Shown piece after piece: positions 35,283-43,886 of a stretch of DNA of 64,000 bases (positions within the stretch are counted from its first letter, which is position 1; each line of letters opens with the position of its first letter). The stretch comes from Sutcliffiella halmapala (GTDB lineage: Bacteria; Bacillota; Bacilli; Bacillales; Bacillaceae_I). A program made the position numbers and the translations under genes. The notes beneath the pieces were generated by a model. The model was not told the DNA's origin, did no database searches, and saw only the letters and a program-made list of their open reading frames with translations. Where the stretch lies: assembly GCF_002019665.1 (NCBI RefSeq), contig NZ_KV917375.1, positions 1,927,175-1,991,174 of the forward strand, read 5' to 3'.

Positions 35283-36449
35283 ATGCCTAAGAAAGCAATT
35301 ATCATTGGTGCTGGGATTGGTGGTTTAAGTACGGCTATTGCCATACAAAAGAAAGGATGGAACGTAAGCGTTTTTGATCGGACCAGCTCGTTAACGGAAG
35401 CAGGAGCAGGTATCGTTTTGGCAGCGAATGCGATGAAGGCACTCGTAAAGCTAGGCGTCGCTAAAGATGTTGTTTCGATAGGGGCTGCTGTAGGAAAAGC
35501 GGAAATTCGCACGTGGAACGGCGAGTTAATCTTGGATTTACCTACTTCAAGGCAAGCCAAACGGTATGGGTCGCAGAGTTTTCTCATCCACAGAGGGAAG
35601 TTACAGTCTATTTTACTGGAAAAAGTAGAAGAAGCTTCTATTGTGAAACTCAATAAACAATTAGCTAGTGTAGAACAAAATAACGACAAAGTGATAGCAA
35701 CTTTTACAGATGGATCTAAGGAGGAAGGGGATATCCTAATTGGTGCGGATGGTCTACACTCTATTGTCCGCGAACAATTATTTGGCACATTACAAACTCG
35801 GTATTCAGGCTATACCGCATTACGAGGTATTTGTTCATTTAAGGATGAACGTTACACGATGGAGCAAGGAGGCGGATTCGAGGCATGGGGACCAGGCAAA
35901 AGGTTTGGTTTCTCTCAGCTTGGACAAGGTCAAGTCTTTTGGTTTGCGGCGATTAATGCTCCTCGTGGTGAAACGATCTCATCAAATGATAGAAAACAAG
36001 TCGCGCTAAATCATTTTAATAGATGGTTTGAGCCGATTCAAACGGTTATTGCTGCGACGGTAGATGGCGACATTTTACACCATGATATTGTGGATTATGA
36101 ACCTCTTCCATATTGGAGCAAAGGACGAATTACTTTGTTAGGGGATGCAGCCCACCCGATGCTTCCTAATCTTGGACAGGGTGGCGCACAAGCAATGGAA
36201 GATGCACTCGTTTTAGCTCGATGCTTAGCCGAACCCCACATTAACGTAAACCTTCCTTCTTCCTTACAAGAATATGAAAAAATAAGAAAGCAGCGTACAA
36301 CTAAAATTGTACAACAATCAAGAAGAATGGGGCGAATGGTTCAGCTGGAAAATCAGCTGGCAATCACTGTTCGAAATAGCCTGCTACGTCATGTGCCAAA
36401 TAAGATTTTAATAGAGCGATTAAATTGGATAGTAGGACATAAGGTGTAA
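35283..36449 (+). CDS. FAD-dependent monooxygenase
   Basis: A 388-aa flavoprotein monooxygenase of the p-hydroxybenzoate hydroxylase class. The Rossmann motif is IIGAGIGGLSTAIAIQKKG (residues 6-24), the DG motif is DILIGADGLHSIVREQLFG, and the FAD ribityl-binding GD motif is ITLLGDAAHPMLPNLGQGGAQAMEDAL. Relatives include urate hydroxylase HpxO-like and zeaxanthin epoxidase-like enzymes; which aromatic or other substrate it hydroxylates is not readable. GAGAGGTGAG lies before the ATG. A TGTTGT/ACAACA inverted repeat at about 35192-35208 lies upstream and could be an operator. Confidence 0.88.
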   Translation: MPKKAIIIGAGIGGLSTAIAIQKKGWNVSVFDRTSSLTEAGAGIVLAANAMKALVKLGVAKDVVSIGAAVGKAEIRTWNGELILDLPTSRQAKRYGSQSFLIHRGKLQSILLEKVEEASIVKLNKQLASVEQNNDKVIATFTDGSKEEGDILIGADGLHSIVREQLFGTLQTRYSGYTALRGICSFKDERYTMEQGGGFEAWGPGKRFGFSQLGQGQVFWFAAINAPRGETISSNDRKQVALNHFNRWFEPIQTVIAATVDGDILHHDIVDYEPLPYWSKGRITLLGDAAHPMLPNLGQGGAQAMEDALVLARCLAEPHINVNLPSSLQEYEKIRKQRTTKIVQQSRRMGRMVQLENQLAITVRNSLLRHVPNKILIERLNWIVGHKV

Positions 36450-36484
36450 AACTTAGAAAGTAATATACAATCCCCCATAAAAAG

Positions 36485-36512
36485 AGCAGGTACCTATATG
36501 GCACCTGCTTTT
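36485..36512. terminator. Bidirectional terminator between monooxygenase and catalase
   Basis: AGCAGGTACC and GGCACCTGCT (one mismatch) with TTTT on the plus side and CTTTTT on the minus side serve both convergent genes. Confidence 0.82.
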
Positions 36513-36575
36513 GACAGAAGTGAATGAGAATTAAATAGAATTGTAATGTTACGTAATAGACTTACAACTAGTAAA

Positions 36576-38036
36576 TTATAAAACTTCTTGTGGCACTTTC
36601 AAGCCAAGGCCTTCAGCGACACGAGTTCCATATTCAGGATCTGCTTTATAGAAGTGAGAGATTTGACGTAGCTTGATTTCATCGCTTTCTACTGGCTTCA
36701 TGGCACCAACGATATTGGCAACAAGACGTGCGCGTTCCTCTTCACTTTGCAGGCGATAAAGGTCACCAGCTTGTGTATAGTGATCATGGTGATCGTAAGC
36801 TACACTATCGGCAACACCAGACACTGGATATGCCGCTTGTTTGTTTTCGGAAGATTCAGTCGGTCCACCTAAGCTGTTTGGCTCGTAATAGACGGATCCG
36901 CCCCCATTGTTATCAAATCTCATTTGGCCATCACGTTGGTAGTTATTTACTTCATTACGCGGGCGGTTAATTGGCAATGCTTGATGGTTTGCACCAACAC
37001 GGTAACGATGTGCATCGCTGTAAGCGAATAAACGTCCTTGAAGCATTTTATCTGGAGATACGTCAATTCCAGGTACTAATGTTCCAGGAGAGAATGTTGC
37101 TTGCTCTACCTCTGCAAAATAATTTTCTGGGTTTTTATCTAATACCATTCGTCCCACTTCAATTAATGGATAATCCTTTTGCGACCACACTTTTGTCACA
37201 TCGAATGGATCGAAGCGGTAAGTATCAGCATCTTCTAAAGGCATGATTTGTACATGAACTTTCCATGCAGGGAAATCGCCTTGCTCGATGGAGTTAAATA
37301 AATCTTGCGTATGATAATCTGGGTTTTCACCAGCAATCTTCGTCCCAACTTCTTCTGTTAGGTTCTTAATGCCTTGCTCTGTTTTAAAGTGGTATTTAAT
37401 CCAAACACCATCTCCATCTTCGTTTACCCATTTGAAGGTATGGCTACCAAAACCGTGCATATGACGGAATGTAGCTGGAATGCCACGATCAGACATTAAA
37501 ATAGACACTTGGTGTAAGGATTCTGGAGATAAAGACCAGAAATCCCAAACCGCGTTAGGATTTTTCAAATGAGTCTGAGGGTGACGTTTTTGTGTATGAA
37601 TAAAGTCAGGGAATTTGATAGCGTCACGAATAAAGAATACAGGCGTGTTGTTTCCAACTAAATCGTAGTTTCCATCCTCAGTATAGAATTTAACGGCAAA
37701 TCCACGTGGATCACGCACGGAATCAGCAGAACCGTTTTCCCCAGCTACCGTTGAAAAACGAACAAATAATGGTGTACGTTTTCCTACTTCAGATAAGAAT
37801 TTAGCTTTTGTATATTTTGTCACGTCATTTGTTACTTCGAAATATCCGTGAGCTCCTGCTCCTTTGGCATGTACCACACGCTCAGGTACACGTTCTCTGT
37901 TGAAATGCGCTAGTTTCTCTAGTAAATGAACATCTTGAATTAGTGTAGGTCCTCTTGAACCGGCTGTCATGGAGTTCTGGTTGTCCCCAACTGGAGCGCC
38001 CCAGCTAGTAGTTAAATTTTTGTTGTTAGTACTCAA
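36576..38036 (-). CDS. katA: Catalase (heme, clade 3)
   Basis: A 486-aa small-subunit heme catalase that dismutates hydrogen peroxide in the cytoplasm. The distal histidine lies in [14 protein letters not shown] (His56), the distal Asn/Val region in [40 protein letters not shown], and the proximal tyrosine in [15 protein letters not shown]. Length matches vegetative KatA of Bacillus. The start is a TTG at 38036 with GAGGTGAT upstream, reducing initiation strength. A perfect PerR box lies upstream, as expected for a peroxide-inducible catalase. Confidence 0.96.
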   Translation of the reverse strand: MSTNNKNLTTSWGAPVGDNQNSMTAGSRGPTLIQDVHLLEKLAHFNRERVPERVVHAKGAGAHGYFEVTNDVTKYTKAKFLSEVGKRTPLFVRFSTVAGENGSADSVRDPRGFAVKFYTEDGNYDLVGNNTPVFFIRDAIKFPDFIHTQKRHPQTHLKNPNAVWDFWSLSPESLHQVSILMSDRGIPATFRHMHGFGSHTFKWVNEDGDGVWIKYHFKTEQGIKNLTEEVGTKIAGENPDYHTQDLFNSIEQGDFPAWKVHVQIMPLEDADTYRFDPFDVTKVWSQKDYPLIEVGRMVLDKNPENYFAEVEQATFSPGTLVPGIDVSPDKMLQGRLFAYSDAHRYRVGANHQALPINRPRNEVNNYQRDGQMRFDNNGGGSVYYEPNSLGGPTESSENKQAAYPVSGVADSVAYDHHDHYTQAGDLYRLQSEEERARLVANIVGAMKPVESDEIKLRQISHFYKADPEYGTRVAEGLGLKVPQEVL

Positions 38037-38077
38037 ATTTAATCACCTCATAAGATAAGATTAGTAGTACAAATATA

Positions 38078-38105
38078 ATGATAACACTTCTCAGGGGAAA
38101 ATCAA
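38078..38105 (-). promoter_or_regulatory. katA promoter
   Basis: On the minus strand TTGATT (complement of 38100-38105), 16 nt, TATCAT (complement of 38078-38083), about 40 nt before the TTG start of katA. Confidence 0.6.
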
Positions 38106-38112
38106 TATCTTT

Positions 38113-38127
38113 TTATAATAATTATAA
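38113..38127. promoter_or_regulatory. PerR box upstream of katA
   Basis: TTATAATAATTATAA is an exact match to the 7-1-7 PerR consensus TTATAATNATTATAA known from B. subtilis. It lies 7 nt upstream of the katA -35 element. The divergent yqkE gene starts at 38259 on the other side. Confidence 0.9.
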
Positions 38128-38258
38128 AAAGAAAACTCTTATAAAAATAATATTAGTATAATAATAGAGTATTCTGTTAATGGAGCGCTCTATTATTATT
38201 CCGAATAAGAGCCGTTTCTGCTATACTACAAAAAAGTATATGAAGGAGTTTGTTTAAT

Positions 38259-38513
38259 ATGAAGAAAAAACAAAGAAAAAACGTAACGAATTCACCAAAA
38301 TCGAAAGACGATAAGCTTTCATTAAAAGATCAACTGCAAGATGATGTATTTTCAAAGTTAAAGTCAATGAAAGAACAGCTCATGCAAACAGAGCATAAGG
38401 CAAAAGAAGAAGAGGCTGCTAGAATAAAAGAAGAAAAGCGCTTAAAAGAGAAGAATAAATCATTTGAAGAACTACTAGAAGAAAGCAGTCAGAACTGGAA
38501 GGAATTTAAATGA
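38259..38513 (+). CDS. yqkE: YqkE family small charged protein (DUF3886)
   Basis: An 84-aa highly charged, mostly helical protein, rich in Lys and Glu. The central segment HKAKEEEAARIKEEKRLKEKN is a likely coiled coil, and the C-terminal EKNKSFEELLEESSQNWKEFK is the conserved family signature. Position next to the YqkF-type reductase matches B. subtilis. ATG 38259 has AAGGAG at 10 nt. Function unknown. Confidence 0.8.
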   Translation: MKKKQRKNVTNSPKSKDDKLSLKDQLQDDVFSKLKSMKEQLMQTEHKAKEEEAARIKEEKRLKEKNKSFEELLEESSQNWKEFK

Positions 38514-38578
38514 TAGAAGTAACCACTAAGAATGAAGTAGAAATAGACCGAGAAGCGGAGCAATGGTCCAAACAATAA
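38510..38578 (+). CDS. Possible 22-aa ORF coupled to yqkE
   Basis: ATG 38510 overlaps the yqkE stop (ATGA) and has GGAAGGA 8 nt upstream, inside the last yqkE codons. It encodes MIEVTTKNEVEIDREAEQWS plus KQ. The stop merges with the terminator that follows. Coupling geometry is good but the peptide is unrecognised, so it may be chance. Confidence 0.3.
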   Translation: MIEVTTKNEVEIDREAEQWSKQ

Positions 38579-38610
38579 AAGTGCCAAACACTAATGTGTT
38601 TGGCACTTTT
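38577..38610. terminator. Bidirectional terminator between yqkE and yqkF
   Basis: AAAAGTGCCAAACAC and GTGTTTGGCACTTTT form a perfect 15-bp stem with a 4-nt loop between convergent genes. Confidence 0.92.
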
Positions 38611-38611
38611 G

Positions 38612-39529
38612 TCATTCTCGATGTGACTCATATTGTGAATGCTTCAATAATTCCTTCAATCGCTTATATTCGATCGCTGTTAACGCTGGATATTGTATAG
38701 CAGCAACGTTTGCTTTAATTTGCTCCACAGTGCTTGCGCCTGGAATTACGGCTGCTACTGCTGGATGGTGGAGACAATAATGGAAGGCAGTTGATTGTAA
38801 AGGACGTGTCTTTTCTGATTCCTCAAGTTTTCCTAAGAGCTCTATCAGTTCTTCGTAAGAATAATTCATATAATCTTTTGCTTTTTCCTTCGCTTTTTCT
38901 AGACCTTTACTAGATAAGAGTCCTTTCGCCAAAGAGCCTCTAGCAATGACGCTGATATCATTTGTATGTAGATAGTCTAAATACTCTTCTGGGCGCGTAT
39001 CAAGCATGCTATATTGCATCATTACAGATATAATGCCAGAAGAATTCGTAAAGCGCTGAATCACATTCGGGCGGATGGAGGAAATGCCGTATTCTCGAAT
39101 ATAGCCTTCCTTTTTCAATTCTTCAAAGGCTTCGATCGTCTCCTCGCTATTATCTTCTATCGTTCCACCATGAAGTTGATATAAATCAATATAATCGGTT
39201 TGGAGGCGGTGTAAACTGTTCTTCACACCTGATTTTATATGTTTTTTTGAAGGATCCCATTCCCAGCCTTCTTTTCCAGCGGTCCACCTATTACCGACCT
39301 TAGTCGCAAGTATCACTTTGTCACGTTGTCCTTTTATGGCTTTTCCAACTATTTCTTCATTTTTTCCTAAATCATATAGATCAGCAGTATCTAAATAGTT
39401 AATCCCAAGATCCAGTGCTTGCTTAATAATTTCTACTGCTTTTGTTTCCTCTGTGCCAAGTGACATGCAACCAAGTCCGATTTTACTTACATATAAATCC
39501 GATTTGCCAAGTCGATTTGTTGGTATCAA
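38612..39529 (-). CDS. yqkF: Aldo/keto reductase (YqkF)
   Basis: A 305-aa NADPH-dependent aldo/keto reductase (TIM barrel). The catalytic tetrad is visible: Asp and Tyr in NYLDTADLYDLGKNEE, Lys in VILATKVGN, and His in DLYQLHGG. The cofactor-binding segment near the C-terminus is AVAAVIPGASTVEQIKANVAA. The frame runs back to 39733, but TTG 39529 is chosen: GGGAGGG lies 6 nt upstream, the resulting length equals B. subtilis YqkF, and the extension has no reductase character and would overlap mciZ in another frame. Natural substrate unknown. Confidence 0.9.
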   Translation of the reverse strand: MIPTNRLGKSDLYVSKIGLGCMSLGTEETKAVEIIKQALDLGINYLDTADLYDLGKNEEIVGKAIKGQRDKVILATKVGNRWTAGKEGWEWDPSKKHIKSGVKNSLHRLQTDYIDLYQLHGGTIEDNSEETIEAFEELKKEGYIREYGISSIRPNVIQRFTNSSGIISVMMQYSMLDTRPEEYLDYLHTNDISVIARGSLAKGLLSSKGLEKAKEKAKDYMNYSYEELIELLGKLEESEKTRPLQSTAFHYCLHHPAVAAVIPGASTVEQIKANVAAIQYPALTAIEYKRLKELLKHSQYESHRE

Positions 39530-39642
39530 AGAAATGCCCTCCCTTTTAAAGTTGTAGCTATATAATCGTAGTGACCAGCTCTGGCTAATATTATTTATAA
39601 GTTTACCGAATAAGGGAGGAGTTGTGCAATTACAAGGGCTTA

Positions 39643-39780
39643 CTAATCTTGATTCTCTTTTTGATGAGTGATCCACTCCTGTAACGTCCCATGTTTTTTG
39701 GCATATTCTTTTAACTTGGAACGAATCTCCCACGCCTTTCCAACTAGTACAATGCTGTTAGGACGCACATAGATCTTCAT
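39643..39780 (-). CDS. mciZ: Mother-cell inhibitor of FtsZ, MciZ
   Basis: A 45-aa peptide, MKIYVRPNSIVLVGKAWEIR at its N-terminus, then SKLKEYAKKHGTLQEWITHQ and KENQD. The core VLVGKAWEIRxKLKEY is the same as in B. subtilis MciZ, which caps FtsZ filaments in the mother cell during sporulation and blocks a second division. AGGGGGT precedes the ATG on the minus strand. Location between yqkF and nudF fits the known locus. A CATACATT element upstream suggests sigma-E control. The C-terminus is a few residues longer than the 40-aa B. subtilis peptide. Confidence 0.9.
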   Translation of the reverse strand: MKIYVRPNSIVLVGKAWEIRSKLKEYAKKHGTLQEWITHQKENQD

Positions 39781-39810
39781 ATTTGTTACCCCCTAAAGGT
39801 TGTATGTTAG

Positions 39811-39833
39811 AATGTATGAAGGTAGTTCAATAA
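39811..39833 (-). promoter_or_regulatory. Candidate sigma-E promoter of mciZ
   Basis: On the minus strand CATACATT (complement of 39811-39818) matches the sigma-E -10 consensus CATACANT. A weaker TCATTAT-like -35 lies about 12 nt further upstream. MciZ is sigma-E dependent in B. subtilis, which supports the call. Confidence 0.5.
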
Positions 39834-39854
39834 TGAGAACAAGGGGCGGTAATA

Positions 39855-40406
39855 GTGGATCATTTAAAAGAAACGACGATAAAAAAGGAAAAATTATTTA
39901 CTGGAAGAATTATTGATTTATATGTAGAAGAGGTCACCTTACCGAACGGGAAAACGAGTAAGCGGGAAATCATAAAGCATCCGGGAGCAGTTGCGGTTAT
40001 TGCTTTGACAGATGAAGGGAAAATCGTGATGGTACGCCAATATCGAAAAGCGATGGAAAGAGCCCTAGTTGAAATTCCTGCAGGAAAGCTAGAAAAGGGT
40101 GAAGAACCAATTGCTACTGCTAAACGAGAGCTCCAAGAAGAAACCGGCTATACATGCGAATCATTAACACCTTTGCTTTCGTTTTATACTTCTCCTGGCT
40201 TTGCAGACGAATTAGTGCATCTTTTTATAGCGAATGGATTACATAAGGATACCCAGGAGCATCATTTAGATGAGGATGAATTTGTTGATCTTTTAGAGGT
40301 TTCGATAGAAGAAGCACAGGGAATGATAGAAACTCAAGAAATTTTTGATGCGAAAACAGCATACGCGGTTCAATATTTACAACTTCAAGCATTACTTCGA
40401 AAGTAG
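39855..40406 (+). CDS. nudF: ADP-ribose pyrophosphatase (Nudix)
   Basis: Hydrolyses ADP-ribose to AMP and ribose 5-phosphate. The Nudix box spans residues 77-99: GKLEKGEEPIATAKRELQEE followed by TGY, giving GX5EX7REUXEEXGU intact. The upstream KHPGAVAVIALTDEGKIVMVRQYRKAMERALVEIPAG is typical for the ADP-ribose subfamily. GTG start with AAGGGGCGG upstream. 183 aa, similar to YqkG/NudF of B. subtilis, and followed after 9 nt by the endonuclease Q gene, so they form a pair. Confidence 0.93.
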   Translation: MDHLKETTIKKEKLFTGRIIDLYVEEVTLPNGKTSKREIIKHPGAVAVIALTDEGKIVMVRQYRKAMERALVEIPAGKLEKGEEPIATAKRELQEETGYTCESLTPLLSFYTSPGFADELVHLFIANGLHKDTQEHHLDEDEFVDLLEVSIEEAQGMIETQEIFDAKTAYAVQYLQLQALLRK

Positions 40407-40415
40407 TGAGGAAAG

Positions 40416-41585
40416 ATGAAGGATTATTTTGTTGATTTACATATTCATTTAGGGCGAACAGCAAGTGGAAAGCCCGTTAAAATTACAGCTTCCAACCAAT
40501 TGACGTTGGAGGCTGTTTTAGAAGAAGCCAAGGATCGCAAAGGGTTAGACATGGTGGGTATAATTGACTGCCATGTGCCAGAAGTTTTAGTGCAGCTAAG
40601 AACCAGTTTGGATAACGGAATTATGAAGGAACACTCTGGTGGAGGCCTTGTTTTCAATGATTTAACACTCATACTGGGCACAGAAATCGAGATTTATGAT
40701 GAGAACTGTCACGGGCCGATCCATGCACTTTGTTACTTTGGGACTATAGAGCGGATGGTTACTTTTTCTCGGTGGTTAAGCGCTAGGATGAAGAATATTA
40801 CTTTATCGACACAGCGAGTCTATGAACAGGCGGTAATCATTCAAGAAAAAGTGAAGGAACTAGACGGTTTATTTATACCTGCCCATGTGTTTACTCCTTT
40901 CAAGAGCTTGTACGGAAAAGGGGTAATGAAAAGCTTAACTGAGGTGTTTCAGCTTAATTTAATCGATGCCATTGAATTGGGATTAAGTGCAAACACGGAG
41001 ATGGCAATATGTCTATCTGAGTTGGATTGTTATACTTTTGTATCCAATTCAGATGCTCATTCTGTAGGGAAAATTGCCAGAGAGTATCAAAAAATTCGCA
41101 TGCTGACTCCAAGCTTTGAAGAGCTCAGGCTTGCTCTGCACGAGCGGAAAGGGAGAGGAATTGTTGCGAATTATGGACTTGATCCACACTTAGGTAAGTA
41201 TTATAACACTGCATGTGAAAAATGCTTTTTTACGGTAAATTCAACGGCCGAACTGTCATGCCCGAATTGTGAACATAAGCGTTTTACGAAGGGAGTGTCC
41301 ACGAGAATAAGGGAAATACAAGATCAAAGCGCGACTGTTAGAAAAAGACCACCATACATTCACCAAGTTCCTTTAGATTTTATTCCAGGAATCGGTCCGA
41401 AAACACTAGAAAAGCTAAGAAATACTTTTCAGACAGAAATGAATATCCTACATGAAGCAACCTTTGACCAGCTAACAGATGTAGTAGGAGAAAAAGTAGC
41501 ATTACTTATTACGAAAGCAAGAAATGGAGAACTCACCTTCCATGCAGGTGGCGGCGGAAAATTCGGCAAAATCGTTTCGGATTAA
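40416..41585 (+). CDS. Endonuclease Q family protein (TIGR00375, YqxK type)
   Basis: A 389-aa protein with a PHP metal-dependent phosphoesterase domain (DLHIHLG at residues 7-13; GTEIEI; IDCHVPE; FIPAHVF; SNSDAHSVGKI provide metal ligands), a four-Cys zinc ribbon (CEKC and CPNC, about 267-290) and a C-terminal helix-hairpin-helix (DFIPGIGPKTLEKLRNTF, about 323-340). Endonuclease Q cleaves 5' of deaminated or abasic bases; related bacterial proteins were once labelled UvrD-like. GAGGAAAG precedes the ATG. It lies upstream of the intron-bearing repeat. Confidence 0.88.
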   Translation: MKDYFVDLHIHLGRTASGKPVKITASNQLTLEAVLEEAKDRKGLDMVGIIDCHVPEVLVQLRTSLDNGIMKEHSGGGLVFNDLTLILGTEIEIYDENCHGPIHALCYFGTIERMVTFSRWLSARMKNITLSTQRVYEQAVIIQEKVKELDGLFIPAHVFTPFKSLYGKGVMKSLTEVFQLNLIDAIELGLSANTEMAICLSELDCYTFVSNSDAHSVGKIAREYQKIRMLTPSFEELRLALHERKGRGIVANYGLDPHLGKYYNTACEKCFFTVNSTAELSCPNCEHKRFTKGVSTRIREIQDQSATVRKRPPYIHQVPLDFIPGIGPKTLEKLRNTFQTEMNILHEATFDQLTDVVGEKVALLITKARNGELTFHAGGGGKFGKIVSD

Positions 41586-42203
41586 TAGATAGGGATTGTT
41601 AAGAAAGAGAGTAAATAAATGAATTTGTAAATTTTCATAGTAGACAATCATGCAAAGAAATTTGCACCATGGATGATGAAAAAGGGGAATGTTAAGTATT
41701 CCCGTCTCCCCTGTTGATTGAAGTGGAAGGCATGAGACTCCTGGAGCGACCGAGCAAGGTCGTAATATATAACGGGTGGGATTCCCGTCGAGAAAGAACT
41801 AACCATTCACTCGTAGCGAGTCTTGGAGGATATGTGGTAACACTATATCTTTAAGCGTAGACAGTTAGGGAATGGGCCGTAAACCGAATAAAGGTTGAAG
41901 GGATTGAGCTCCGAAATCAGTGCCAAGTTAGGAAGGCCGATGTGTTCGGGAGTGCAGAAGGCAACATTGTTATTCTCGTAATGGTGAGAGAATGACAACT
42001 TCCTCGGAGTCGATGACCGTGGCACGTTTCACATTGATATATTACGGCAACTCGGGAGGTCCTTTAAGTCTCTCCTTCATATCGGAGAGTAATGACGAAC
42101 AAGCGATAACAAAGTGAGGGCTGTCAAACGCTTAAAGGAAGTCGGATAGTGGCATAGTACCTATTAAAATAATGATAGGAAAGGCCATTACTCGTCATCG
42201 ACC

Positions 42204-43574
42204 TTGAAAGAGACACACTTACTACACACGGAGGTAGAGAGAGAAGTGGAAACAAAACTAGCAAGGATAACAGAATTAGCGAAATCGAATCAAGATATAG
42301 TTTTCACTTCGTTGGCTCATTTACTTAATGAAGAGAATCTTAAACAATGTCACCGAGAGTTGCCAAGCAAGAAGGCAACAGGCATAACTGGCATGACAAA
42401 GGCGGAATATGACACAAATCTGGATGAGAACACCAAAAGACTAGTGGGGAAATTAAAGAAGAAGGCTTATCGTCCTATCCCAGTAAAACGAACATACATC
42501 GATAAACCTGGAACGAAGATGAAAAGACCACTGGGTATCCCAGACCACGAGGATAAAATCGTTCAACAAGCCATTGGGAAAATTCTCAAAGCCATATTTG
42601 AGCATGAGTTCCTGGACAGTTCCTTTGGATTTCGACCAGGTAGAAACTGCCACGATGCATTAAAGATTCTGAATGTGTATATTGAAGAACGCCCCACCAA
42701 CTATATAGTGGATGTTGATATTAAAGGATTCTTTGACAACGTTAATCACGAGTGGATGATGAAATTCTTGAAACAACGTATCAATGACCCAAACTTCTTA
42801 GGAATTATCGCTAGGTTTCTAAAAGGTGGGTACATGGAAGAAGGTAAATATTTCGATACGGATAAAGGAACTCCCCAAGGGGGTATCATTTCACCAATTT
42901 TAGCGAACGTATATCTACATTATGTCCTAGACTTATGGTTCGAAAAAGTGGTTCGTAAACAGTGTAATGGTCAAGCTTACATGGTCCGTTATGCGGACGA
43001 CTTTGTGTGCTGCTTTCAGTACAAAAGCGATGCAGATGCCTTTTACTCTGCCCTTATCATGCGTTTACAAAAGTTCCATCTTGAAATTGCAGAAGATAAA
43101 ACGAAAATCATTTCCTTTGGTCGTTATGCAGATAAAGATAGTAAGCGGAATGGACAAGGAAAACCACCAACATTCGATTTCTTAGGCTTCACTCACTATT
43201 GTAGTGAGAGTAAGAAAGGGTCATTTAGGGTTAAACGGAAGAGTAGTAAGAAGAAAGTAACAGCCAAGTTAAAGAAACATAAGGAATGGCTCAAAGCTAA
43301 TCGAACAATGGACATCAAGGACATTATGAAAAGCATTAACCGTTCCTTAACAGGCTACTACAACTACTACTGTATTACCGATAACACTCAACATGTCGAG
43401 AGTTTTCTGTATCGTATCCGACTACTATTGTTCAAGTGGATGAACCGAAGGAGCCAAAGGAAATCATTCACATGGGAGAAGTTCAACATATTTTTAAGTA
43501 AATATCCTTTGAAGAGTCCAAGGGCGAAAGTAAACATATATCAACTGAAGAAAGACATTAGCTACATTTTGTGA
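42204..43574 (+). CDS. ltrA: Group II intron reverse transcriptase/maturase
   Basis: A 456-aa intron-encoded protein. Reverse transcriptase blocks are clear: RPLGIPDHEDKIVQQAIGKIL, SSFGFRPGRNCHDAL, YIVDVDIKGFFDNVNHEWMM, GTPQGGIISPILANVYLHYVLD and the active site MVRYADDFVCCF (about residue 259), then TFDFLGFTHYC. The maturase X domain follows (NRSLTGYYNYYCI, FLYRIRLLLFKWMNRR). No C-terminal HNH endonuclease motif is seen, so insertion would rely on primers at replication forks. TTG start at 42204 in intron domain IV. All catalytic residues are present. Confidence 0.95.
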   Translation: MKETHLLHTEVEREVETKLARITELAKSNQDIVFTSLAHLLNEENLKQCHRELPSKKATGITGMTKAEYDTNLDENTKRLVGKLKKKAYRPIPVKRTYIDKPGTKMKRPLGIPDHEDKIVQQAIGKILKAIFEHEFLDSSFGFRPGRNCHDALKILNVYIEERPTNYIVDVDIKGFFDNVNHEWMMKFLKQRINDPNFLGIIARFLKGGYMEEGKYFDTDKGTPQGGIISPILANVYLHYVLDLWFEKVVRKQCNGQAYMVRYADDFVCCFQYKSDADAFYSALIMRLQKFHLEIAEDKTKIISFGRYADKDSKRNGQGKPPTFDFLGFTHYCSESKKGSFRVKRKSSKKKVTAKLKKHKEWLKANRTMDIKDIMKSINRSLTGYYNYYCITDNTQHVESFLYRIRLLLFKWMNRRSQRKSFTWEKFNIFLSKYPLKSPRAKVNIYQLKKDISYIL

Positions 43575-43587
43575 AGGGTGATGAGAA

Positions 43588-43620
43588 GAGCCGTGTGCGA
43601 TAGTATCGCATGCACGGATC
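43588..43620 (+). ncRNA. Intron domain V catalytic hairpin
   Basis: GAGCCGTGTGCGATAG then TATCGCATGCACGGATC folds into the two-helix domain V with the AGC triad at 43589-43591. It begins 13 nt after the maturase stop codon, as expected. Confidence 0.85.
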
Positions 43621-43831
43621 TGTGAGGAGTGAGGAGAACACAGTAAAAGTGTGGCTCCCGCTTACTCGACCGGGAGATAGCATTTTGTCGAGACCCCGCA
43701 GGCGAAGCCGAGGAGGCTCCACAAGCGCCCCGCGGAAAGCGAATGCCTGCAACGGAAATCGACAGGGTGTTTACCAGGTCCAATTCTATTTTCAATGTAA
43801 CTCTCTTTTTCTTACTTTTTACTAATAGCTT

Positions 43832-43860
43832 GTCATACTTCCATTCCTCTATCATACAAT
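43832..43860 (+). promoter_or_regulatory. Sigma-E promoter of spoIIM
   Basis: GTCATAC (43832-43838), 14-nt spacer, CATACAAT (43853-43860). Both boxes match the sigma-E consensus, and the -10 lies 26 nt before the ATG. SpoIIM is mother-cell expressed in B. subtilis. Confidence 0.85.
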
Positions 43861-43886
43861 CTAGTAAGAGAGTGATAGGAGGAACT

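Larger units (their letters stand above)
41744..43670 (+). mobile_element. Group II intron with encoded maturase
   Basis: A self-splicing retroelement of about 1927 nt. The 5' end GAGCGACC resembles the conserved GUGYG start; structured domain I-III RNA follows to about 42200; the reverse transcriptase lies in domain IV. Domain V (43588-43620) has the AGC triad, and domain VI pairs GGAGTGAG with CTTACTC before the 3' end ACTCGAC. Boundaries were set by rejoining the flanking repeat and could shift by one or two bases. The ORF is intact, so the intron may still be mobile. Confidence 0.88.
41711..43773 (+). repeat. Bacillales dispersed intergenic repeat, split by an intron
   Basis: Joining 41711-41743 (ending GGCATGAGACTCCTG) to 43671-43773 (starting CGGGAGATAGC) restores a continuous element of about 136 nt. 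It contains GAGACCCCGCAGGCGAAGCC, GAGGAGGCTCCACAAGCGCC and CGCGGAAAGCGAATGCCTG, ending with CGGAAATCGACAGGGTGTTT. This layout is that of a GC-rich repeat common between genes in Bacillus and relatives. The last 46 nt recur at 60785-60830. The intron at 41744-43670 interrupts it. Confidence 0.8.

Noticed and set aside
39530-39733. N-terminal extension of the YqkF-type reductase
   Set aside because: It would overlap mciZ in another frame, has no reductase features, and a good ribosome binding site marks the TTG at 39529.
43610-43825. 71-codon frame after the maturase
   Set aside because: It covers intron domains V/VI and the downstream part of the repeat.
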